In this document: positions 1-4,405 of the stretch, one piece after another | Numbering within the stretch: the first letter of the stretch is position 1 | Layout of the letters: the number at the start of each line of letters is the position of its first letter | Assembly: GCA_902490245.1 (NCBI GenBank) | Contig: CABUDB010000126.1 | Location: 1 to 5,346, forward strand | Length of the DNA stretch: 5,346 bases | Direction of reading: 5' to 3' | Origin: an uncultured Collinsella sp. | Lineage (GTDB): Bacteria > Actinomycetota > Coriobacteriia > Coriobacteriales > Coriobacteriaceae | Notes under the pieces: model-generated | Seen by the model: only the letters and a program-made list of their open reading frames with translations | Told to the model about the DNA's origin: nothing | Databases searched by the model: none | Translations under genes and position numbers: made by a program

Positions 1-227
1 TCTGCATAGGGGCGTAAGCCTTGATCGTTACACCCAGTATCGCCTAAAGGCGCTGGCGTATGGGTCGGGGAGGGCGAAACGTAACCCAAAGGCCCCGAAT
101 TGTTTCCGTTGTTCCCCACGTCGCGATTTTCTATTCAACAGGTGTAGAACATTGCAGCCCTGTTCGTTATTGCCTACGTTTTGGGTTAGATTCTCCTAAG
201 AACAATTGCCCGAAATTGGGGGTCCCT
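1..227. other. Non-coding leader upstream of the nitroreductase gene
   Basis: No convincing gene is visible here. One plus-strand frame stays open from base 2 to the TAA at 197-199, but it has no start in the window. After about 20 codons it reads as a Cys/Arg/Pro-rich string typical of non-coding DNA; a remnant of an upstream gene's 3' end cannot be fully excluded. Two small hairpins are visible: GGGCGTAA (10-17) against TTACACCC (28-35) with one internal mismatch, and CGCC-TAAA-GGCG (41-52). Neither is followed by a T-run, so they are not clear terminators. I looked for promoter hexamers and found only poor matches, for example TTGCAG at 152-157 with TACGTT at 175-180. No known riboswitch consensus could be recognised. 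Confidence 0.4.
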
Positions 228-899
228 ATGAACGAAGCAGTTCCCGAGGCGCCGGTAAGCGCTGAGTCGATGGCAAAGCAGGGTTGCGAAAAGCTCGGCT
301 TGGACGCGTTTGATGCGTTGGTTCGCCGCGCCCGCACGTGCCGTCGCTTTGACGAGTCTATGCGCGTGCCGCGCGAGTTTTTGCTCGAGCTGGCGGAACT
401 GGCGCACCTGGTTCCCTGTGGCGCCAATGCTCAGCGTCTTCGTTTTCACGTGGTGAGCGGTGCCGAGGATTGCGTGCGTGTATTTGATGAGCTTGCGTGG
501 GCCGGTGCGCTCAAGGATTGGCCGGGTCCCGATGAGGGCGAGCGCCCGACCGGCTACATCGCGATTCTTGCTGAGCGCGCCGTTCCGGGCAAGCTCGCCG
601 CTCCCATTACCGATGTCGACACGGGCATTGCCGCGCAGACGATGATGCTCGCCGCCCGCAGCGCCACGCCCGAGGTGGCAGCCTGCATGTTCAAGGCCTT
701 TACGCCCCACGCGATCGATGCCATGGGGCTCGATAACGACAAGTATGAGCTCAAGCTGATCATGGCGTTTGGCGTTCCGGCCGAGACACAGGTGATCGAT
801 GCGATCGATTCCAACCCCGACGGCTCCATCAATTATTGGCGCGACGAGGCGCAGGTGCACCACGTACCCAAGCGTCCGCTTGCCGACGTGCTGCTGTAG
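228..899 (+). CDS. Nitroreductase-family FMN-dependent oxidoreductase
   Basis: The product is a 223-residue protein, a usual length for the nitroreductase fold. These enzymes are cytoplasmic, normally dimeric flavoproteins that use NAD(P)H to reduce nitro-compounds, quinones or other electrophiles; the substrate cannot be told here. Visible hallmarks in order: an N-terminal FMN-phosphate-contact region RTCRRF at 36-41 (family norm close to RRSxRxF), then the CGANAQ stretch at 64-69 where the family usually has PSAxNxQP. Next is DTGIAAQTMMLAA at 131-143, matching the D-x-G-x-A-x-Q-x-x-x-L-A-A helix, and FGVPAE at 181-186, matching G-x-P-x-E. The ATG at 228 is preferred because a GGGGG ribosome-binding stretch lies at 218-222, five bases upstream, and because residues before it in the longer open frame (from 60) look non-coding. 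A second ATG at 270 lacks a good ribosome-binding site. There is no signal peptide or membrane segment. The fold is fairly certain; the specific reaction is not. Confidence 0.85.
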   Translation: MNEAVPEAPVSAESMAKQGCEKLGLDAFDALVRRARTCRRFDESMRVPREFLLELAELAHLVPCGANAQRLRFHVVSGAEDCVRVFDELAWAGALKDWPGPDEGERPTGYIAILAERAVPGKLAAPITDVDTGIAAQTMMLAARSATPEVAACMFKAFTPHAIDAMGLDNDKYELKLIMAFGVPAETQVIDAIDSNPDGSINYWRDEAQVHHVPKRPLADVLL

Positions 900-933
900 T
901 TGTGCGTCGTTGCGGTGCAATCCGGCGGCACAA

Positions 934-966
934 TCACCACAAAGGCTCCTGTCCCCTTTGTGGTGG
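934..966. repeat. REP-like palindrome (11-bp perfect stem)
   Basis: The arms CACCACAAAGG (935-945) and CCTTTGTGGTG (955-965) are exact reverse complements around a 9-base loop CTCCTGTCC; T934/G966 could add a wobble pair. It fills the gap between the nitroreductase stop (899) and the ribosome-binding site of the next gene (971). No T-run follows on the plus strand, so it is a poor intrinsic terminator. On the minus strand the right arm and loop read AAAGGGGACAGGAG, which resembles the GGGGACAG-type core of REP/RAYT-associated palindromes, and my recollection is that such CACAAAGG...CCTTTGTGG units recur in Coriobacteriia genomes. The palindrome is directly seen; the repeat identity is inference. 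It could instead be an operator or an mRNA stability hairpin. Confidence 0.6.
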
Positions 967-970
967 TACG

Positions 971-979
971 AGGGGAGGG
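971..979 (+). promoter_or_regulatory. Ribosome-binding site fixing the GTG start at 983
   Basis: The purine run AGGGGAGGG is a strong Shine-Dalgarno sequence ending three bases before GTG 983; counting from its AGGGG part, the spacing is about seven bases. It decides the start of the first histidine phosphatase, since the in-frame ATG at 836 lies inside the nitroreductase gene and would add 49 residues unlike the family. Confidence 0.75.
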
Positions 980-982
980 TGT

Positions 983-1525
983 GTGGCAGATCTGTATTTG
1001 GTGCGGCATGGGCAGACTGAGCTCAATGCGCAGAGCATTTTGCAGGGCTGGCACGATTCGCCGCTTACGGCGCGCGGGCGCGAGCAGGCGCTGACGGCGC
1101 GTACGGCGTTTGCGGCGCGTGGCGTGGCCTTTGATCATGTGTATTCCTCGCCGTTAGGCCGGGCGCGGCATACTGCCGAGCTTATCGTTGGCGAGGGTCG
1201 TTCCATTGAGCTGGTCGATGACCTGCGTGAGTGGCATTTTGGCTCGCTGGAGGGCACATCAAATCGCGAGATGCCGCCGCAGCCCTGGGGCGATTATCCG
1301 GTGGCCTTTGGTGGCGAGTCGGAAGTGCAGCTTCAGTCGCGCATGGTCGCGGCACTGTCCCGCATCATGGCCAGGCCGCAGCACGACTGCGTGCTGGCGG
1401 TTTCCCACGGCTCAGCCTGCCAGGAGTTTCTTGAGTATGTGACTGGCGGGGGAGAGCTACCCGACAACGGTGCCGTGCTTCATTTTGGCTATTCCGACGG
1501 GGCGTTTTCGCTCTTGGGTTGGTAA
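983..1525 (+). CDS. Histidine phosphatase family protein (phosphoglycerate-mutase-like), copy 1
   Basis: The product is a 180-residue cytoplasmic protein of the histidine phosphatase superfamily (branch 1: phosphoglycerate mutases, GpmB/CobC-type phosphatases and relatives). The catalytic motif LVRHGQT is at 6-12, with the phospho-accepting His9 and Arg8. SPLGRARHTAE (56-66) supplies the phosphate-binding Arg60, LREWHFG (81-87) supplies the probable acid Glu83, and VSHGSA (140-145) supplies the second catalytic His142, so the active site is complete. The short length and lack of an insertion after the LREW motif favour a phosphatase over a glycolytic dPGM, which is about 230-250 residues; the substrate is not deducible. 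The gene starts at GTG behind a strong ribosome-binding site and ends 17 bases before a paralogous gene, so the two are very likely co-transcribed. The pair aligns nearly without gaps up to about residue 150, then this copy has a shorter C-terminus. Confidence 0.88.
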   Translation: MADLYLVRHGQTELNAQSILQGWHDSPLTARGREQALTARTAFAARGVAFDHVYSSPLGRARHTAELIVGEGRSIELVDDLREWHFGSLEGTSNREMPPQPWGDYPVAFGGESEVQLQSRMVAALSRIMARPQHDCVLAVSHGSACQEFLEYVTGGGELPDNGAVLHFGYSDGAFSLLGW

Positions 1526-1530
1526 CGAAC

Positions 1531-1537
1531 GAAAGGG
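1531..1537 (+). promoter_or_regulatory. Ribosome-binding site of the second histidine phosphatase
   Basis: GAAAGGG lies five bases before ATG 1543, within the 17-base gap after the previous stop. It supports ATG 1543 over the in-frame ATG at 1519, which overlaps the upstream gene's end and has no comparable site. Confidence 0.65.
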
Positions 1538-1542
1538 CCCCT

Positions 1543-2178
1543 ATGAATAAAGATCTGTATCTGGTCCGTCATGGACAGACGATATTCAACCTCAAGCGTA
1601 TCATTCAGGGGTGGAGTGACTCGCCGCTTACGCAGTTGGGTTGCGACCAGGCGGCGCGCGCCGGCATGTTTTTACGTGCGCGCGGCATTGAGCCCGATCA
1701 TGCCTACACCTCCACGCTTCATCGCACCGAGCAGACTATCGCCAACTTGTGGCCGGGCTTGGCGTACGAGCGCCTGGACGGCCTGCGTGAGTGGTTCTTT
1801 GGCGACTTTGAGGCCGAGCGCGTGATGCTTATGCCCGAGCGCCCGTGGCGCGACTTCTATCGCCAGTTTGGCGGCGAGGGCCAGATGCAGGTGCGCGAGC
1901 GCATGGTGGCGACGCTGACCGAGCTTATACAGCGTCCGGACCATACGTGCGTGCTCGCGGTAAGCCATGGCTCGGCTATCAAGGAGTTTTTGGACCACGT
2001 GAGGGGTGCGGCGGCTGACGAGCGCGATCGCGTGCCGGGCAACTGCTCGGTGCTGCATTTCGTGTTTGACGACGAGGCCGGTACGTTTGAGCTGATTGAG
2101 ATTTTTACGCAGGAGGATTACGCGCGCGAGCTGGGGCTTGAACCACTTGTGGCGGCAGCAGGCCCGCAGCGGGGATAA
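1543..2178 (+). CDS. Histidine phosphatase family protein (phosphoglycerate-mutase-like), copy 2
   Basis: The product is a 211-residue paralogue of the preceding gene. It has LVRHGQT at 7-13 (catalytic His10, Arg9), STLHRTEQT at 57-65 (Arg61), LREWFFG at 81-87 (acid Glu83) and VSHGSA at 140-145 (His142), so it should be active. By eye it is about 45% identical to copy 1. Identical blocks include DLYLVRHGQT, DSPLT, LREW, FGGE, RMVA and CVLAVSHGSA. It differs by replacing the EGTSN segment after LREWxFG with a hydrophobic, Met-rich one (AERVMLM, 91-97), and by a C-terminal tail of about 25 residues that is acidic and then Ala-rich. These regions may alter substrate choice. The gene is the last of the plus-strand run and is followed by the terminator at 2228-2260. 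As with copy 1, I cannot tell mutase from phosphatase activity; phosphatase is more likely from length and from the lack of dPGM-specific insertions. Confidence 0.88.
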   Translation: MNKDLYLVRHGQTIFNLKRIIQGWSDSPLTQLGCDQAARAGMFLRARGIEPDHAYTSTLHRTEQTIANLWPGLAYERLDGLREWFFGDFEAERVMLMPERPWRDFYRQFGGEGQMQVRERMVATLTELIQRPDHTCVLAVSHGSAIKEFLDHVRGAAADERDRVPGNCSVLHFVFDDEAGTFELIEIFTQEDYARELGLEPLVAAAGPQRG

Positions 2179-2227
2179 CGCGAGCGTGGCGGCACGGGTC
2201 GCCGGCATAACGTCTCGACGCAAAAGA

Positions 2228-2260
2228 GGCGGAGATGCATGTACCTGCTGCATCTCCGCC
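2228..2260. terminator. Bidirectional intrinsic terminator between convergent genes
   Basis: GGCGGAGATGCA (2228-2239) and TGCATCTCCGCC (2249-2260) form a 12-bp perfect stem with a 9-base loop. On the plus strand the stem is followed by CCCCTGTTTGTTG, a moderately T-rich tail. On the minus strand it is followed by CTCTTTTG, from the AAAA at 2222-2225, which is a better U-tract. It lies between the stop of the second histidine phosphatase (2178) and the stop of the minus-strand DUF1015-like gene (2310-2308), exactly where convergent transcripts should end. No other gene is visible in 2179-2307. Confidence 0.8.
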
Positions 2261-2307
2261 CCCTGTTTGTTGAGCTGCCGATTTTTGTGCTGGGCGGTCT
2301 GGTCTTG

Positions 2308-2991
2308 CTAGAACCGCGCGACCTGGTGCGTGAGCAGACCCGTCGGAACCTGCGGTGCGGCGCCGCTGACCTGCGCGGCGGGGAAGAGCACGGCAACGGT
2401 AAAGTTGAACGGCTCCTTGCCGGTGTACGTTCCGGCGGCACGGGCCTCATCGGCCAGCAGCTGCGACGCCCCGGTCAGAGCGGCGGCGTAGGCGGGGTCG
2501 TCGGCCAGTGCCGGCTCCGGTGCTTGGTCGAGCATAGCGCGGATGGCCCCGACGGCGTCCTCGCGCTTGACCTCCCACGCGCGGTGCGTAATGCCCGCGG
2601 GGTCGGTGACGGCGTAGAGCGACGCGCCCTCTTTGGCGGCGCCCAAGATGATATCCATGACGGGCGAGGCCTCGTAGGCGAGCGACACGGGGCGTGGCTG
2701 CACCTTGAGCTCGGCGATCGCGCGCGCGGCGGCGGCCACGTCAGCGCTGGCATCGCCCTTGCCGCCCGCAAGTACACTCGTCGGGCAGATCGCCACGACA
2801 CCCGTCACACGTCCCGGCTCGCCCGAGCATTCGTACACGTAATACGCCGCACCCGGGTCCTTGAGCATCAGACCATCGGCAATGGCTCCGCGCAGAGCAT
2901 CGTTGCCGCTCAGGATGCTGCCCATTGCAGGCAGCGCCTCGAGCACGCGGTCCTGAGCCGGGCGGATGCAGGGAAACGGAAGTGCTTTCAT
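2308..2991 (-). CDS. Short DUF1015-like protein with degenerate signature motif
   Basis: The product is a 227-residue protein of unknown function. It resembles DUF1015 along most of its length. It starts MKALPFPCIRP (1-11), like the family's I-x-PF-x-A-x-RP opening. AYYVYECSGEPGRVTGVVA (49-67) corresponds to the Y-x-Y...G-x-I-x-L segment, ITHRAWEV (134-141) to the g-x-H-x-x-W-x-V strand, and KEPFNFTVAVLFPA (192-205) to the PYNY-x-L-x-F-x strand. DUF1015 proteins are typically about 400 residues and carry A-D-G-H-H-R-Y; here ALADDPAYAAAL (161-172) occupies that place and both histidines are missing. The residues between are compressed rather than frameshifted, so this looks like a stable short lineage and not a pseudogene. 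The start is supported by AGGA (3001-2998) six bases before the ATG. It follows the M20 gene by 39 bases on the same strand. DUF1015 members often sit near serine-biosynthesis genes, which are not seen here. Family assignment is from pattern recognition only. Confidence 0.65.
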   Translation of the reverse strand: MKALPFPCIRPAQDRVLEALPAMGSILSGNDALRGAIADGLMLKDPGAAYYVYECSGEPGRVTGVVAICPTSVLAGGKGDASADVAAAARAIAELKVQPRPVSLAYEASPVMDIILGAAKEGASLYAVTDPAGITHRAWEVKREDAVGAIRAMLDQAPEPALADDPAYAAALTGASQLLADEARAAGTYTGKEPFNFTVAVLFPAAQVSGAAPQVPTGLLTHQVARF

Positions 2992-3030
2992 GGGCGGTCC
3001 TAACGCACGAGTCGGTTTGTTCGCGGCTTA

Positions 3031-4251
3031 TTATGCCCCAACTTGGCCGCTCGCGTCCCAGAGCACGTTATCGGCGAGCGCGATTAGCACCTGCTGACAA
3101 CGAACGATATCGGCATGGGGCACATATTCGTTGGGCTTGTGCGCGAGTGCGAGCGACCCGGGACCGTAGCTCATGCAATTGCGGTTGCCTGTCTTGCCGG
3201 CAATGACGGCGGTGTCGGTGTAGCCGGTAAAGAAGCCGACGGTCGTGTCCGCGTCCGTCACGTCATCGGCGGCACGCTTGAGCGCTGCTAGAAGGGGAGA
3301 GTTCGGGTCGCGCTCGATGGCGGGGCGGTCGCCCGTCACGGTGTGGCTGCCGTGGCAACCGGGAACGGCGGCTTCGGCGACGGCGATGGCCTGCTCTACC
3401 ATGCGCGTCGCGGCGGCCGTATCGGTCGGCGGGGTCAGACGCATGTCGACCCAGACTTTGGCGCGGTCGGGCACGACATAGGGGCGATATCCGCCCTCGA
3501 TTTGGCCAAACGTGATGGTCGAAGACCCCAGCTCATCGTGCGCGGGCAGCGCCACAAACGCGCGACGGAGCGAACACACGACCTCGGCCATGGCGGCGAC
3601 GGCATCCGCGCCCTTCCAGGGCTGGCTCGCATGCGCCGTCACGCCAGCCATTTCAATCTCGAACCACGTACGTCCCTTGTGCGCCACCTGGATCTGTCCG
3701 TCGGTGGGTTCGGTGTCCAGCACCCATTCACGCGAGCCGACCCAGCCGGCATCGATCGCGGCCTCTGAGCCGCGCATAAAGTATTCCTCGTCGACCGAGC
3801 AGATAAGCGAAAAGCCGCGGCGGGGCAGCGCGCCATCCGCCACCACGCGCTCGAGCGTATGGACCAGTGCGGCAATGGCGCAAGCCAGGCCGCCCTTCAT
3901 GTCGCAGGCGCCCCGGCCATAGAGTTTATCGTTGCGCACGATCGCTCCGATCGGCGGAATGTCCTCGTCCCAGCCGTCGCCCAGCGTAACGGTATCCATA
4001 TGGCAGATATAGACGAGCCGTGGCTCGTCGCTCAGTCCCGGCACGGTGACCATAAGGTTGCGGCGCCCGGGCAGCACCTCGAGTTCCTCAACCTGCACGG
4101 CATGGAGCACCGGATGACTCAGCCGCGCCAACCGTTCCTCAGCCAACGCTTTGATATAGCGCTCAATCTCGTCCTCATATGCGCCCGGGTCTGAGCTGTC
4201 GATCCGCACAAGCTCCTGCGCAAGTCGCCAGGCAAAGTCCTCATCAACCAT
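3031..4251 (-). CDS. M20-family metallopeptidase/deacylase (ArgE/DapE/CPG2 type)
   Basis: The product is a 406-residue cytoplasmic di-zinc hydrolase, normal length for the family, which removes acyl or amino-acid groups (acetylornithine, succinyl-diaminopimelate, dipeptides and others). The active site is complete. ICHMDTV (82-88) gives metal ligand His84 and Asp86, GRGACDMKGG (112-121) gives bridging Asp117, and SVDEEYFMRGSE (152-163) gives the general base Glu155 and ligand Glu156. DTEPT (179-183) gives Glu181, and LAHKPNEYVP (369-378) gives His371. The lid/dimerisation domain carries VTAHASQPWKGADAV (204-218), with His207 the residue usually contributed across the dimer. GYTDTAV (343-349) and SYGPG (361-365) are the typical C-terminal substrate-side segments. 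ATG 4251 is preferred over the longer frame starting at 4281 because TGAGG lies six bases before it. It is probably first of a two-gene unit with the DUF1015-like gene. Exact substrate is not determinable; acetylornithine deacetylase or a dipeptidase-like role are both possible. Confidence 0.9.
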   Translation of the reverse strand: MVDEDFAWRLAQELVRIDSSDPGAYEDEIERYIKALAEERLARLSHPVLHAVQVEELEVLPGRRNLMVTVPGLSDEPRLVYICHMDTVTLGDGWDEDIPPIGAIVRNDKLYGRGACDMKGGLACAIAALVHTLERVVADGALPRRGFSLICSVDEEYFMRGSEAAIDAGWVGSREWVLDTEPTDGQIQVAHKGRTWFEIEMAGVTAHASQPWKGADAVAAMAEVVCSLRRAFVALPAHDELGSSTITFGQIEGGYRPYVVPDRAKVWVDMRLTPPTDTAAATRMVEQAIAVAEAAVPGCHGSHTVTGDRPAIERDPNSPLLAALKRAADDVTDADTTVGFFTGYTDTAVIAGKTGNRNCMSYGPGSLALAHKPNEYVPHADIVRCQQVLIALADNVLWDASGQVGA

Positions 4252-4257
4252 ATGCAA

Positions 4258-4262
4258 CCTCA
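4258..4262 (-). promoter_or_regulatory. Ribosome-binding site fixing the M20 start at 4251
   Basis: Read on the minus strand, TGAGG is followed by six bases and then ATG 4251-4249. The upstream in-frame ATG at 4281 would add ten residues (MESRLIVRLH) that do not belong to the family, and would itself lie downstream of an unusually close -10-like box. Confidence 0.65.
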
Positions 4263-4289
4263 CAATCAGTCTGCTTTCCAAACAGATTG
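4263..4289. repeat. Imperfect inverted repeat in the 5' region of the M20 gene
   Basis: CAATCAGTCTG (4263-4273) and CAGATTG (4283-4289) pair over 7 bp if CAGT in the left arm is bulged out; the simpler outer arms CAATC/GATTG also match. It lies between the M20 start and its candidate -10 box, partly overlapping the latter, so it could be an operator or a leader hairpin. It is short and could be chance. Confidence 0.3.
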
Positions 4290-4291
4290 TA
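4286..4291 (-). promoter_or_regulatory. Candidate -10 box for the M20/DUF1015 transcript
   Basis: On the minus strand the hexamer TACAAT (4291-4286) matches the sigma-70 consensus TATAAT at five of six positions. It would start transcription near 4279, leaving a leader of roughly 28 bases before ATG 4251, long enough for the ribosome-binding site. No acceptable -35 hexamer is found 16-19 bases upstream, so an activator or chance is possible. Confidence 0.3.
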
Positions 4292-4405
4292 AGCCTCCTG
4301 AGAGATTCGCGATGCGCACGTAGCAGTATTTACCGTTCGCAGGCTAAGCCATCGCGTTTGCCGTCCGAGCGGGCTCACAAACGACGTAGTGGGTACGTAG
4401 CCGTT

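Noticed and set aside
2..199. Possible 3' end of an upstream gene
   Set aside because: The frame is open but its translation soon becomes Cys/Arg/Pro-rich with no recognisable domain, and no start is in the window; not supportable as a gene.
60..227. N-terminal extension of the nitroreductase from an ATG at 60
   Set aside because: The 56 extra residues are unlike the family and look non-coding; ATG 228 has a purine-rich site just upstream and gives a normal length.
1..227. FMN or other riboswitch upstream of the flavoenzyme gene
   Set aside because: None of the conserved segments of the FMN aptamer or other common classes could be found by eye.
186..920. Long minus-strand open frame opposite the nitroreductase gene
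   Set aside because: It is antisense to a well-supported gene, His/Arg-rich and without recognisable motifs; typical shadow frame in G+C-rich DNA.
934..966. Intrinsic terminator after the nitroreductase gene
   Set aside because: The stem is good but there is no T-run on the plus-strand side; the next bases are TGGTACGAGGGG.
836..982. Extended start for the first histidine phosphatase
   Set aside because: It would overlap the end of the nitroreductase gene and translate the palindrome; GTG 983 has a strong ribosome-binding site and the family motif begins within a few residues.
1672..2253. Minus-strand open frame opposite the second histidine phosphatase
   Set aside because: No motif, composition of an antisense shadow, and it would run through the terminator hairpin.
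2239..3003. 254-codon plus-strand open frame opposite the DUF1015-like gene
   Set aside because: It begins inside the terminator stem, has Arg/Gly/His-rich low-quality sequence, and the opposite strand has better motif support, start and ribosome-binding site.
3343..3768. Plus-strand open frame opposite the M20 gene
   Set aside because: The M20 gene on the other strand has a complete active site; this frame is its shadow.
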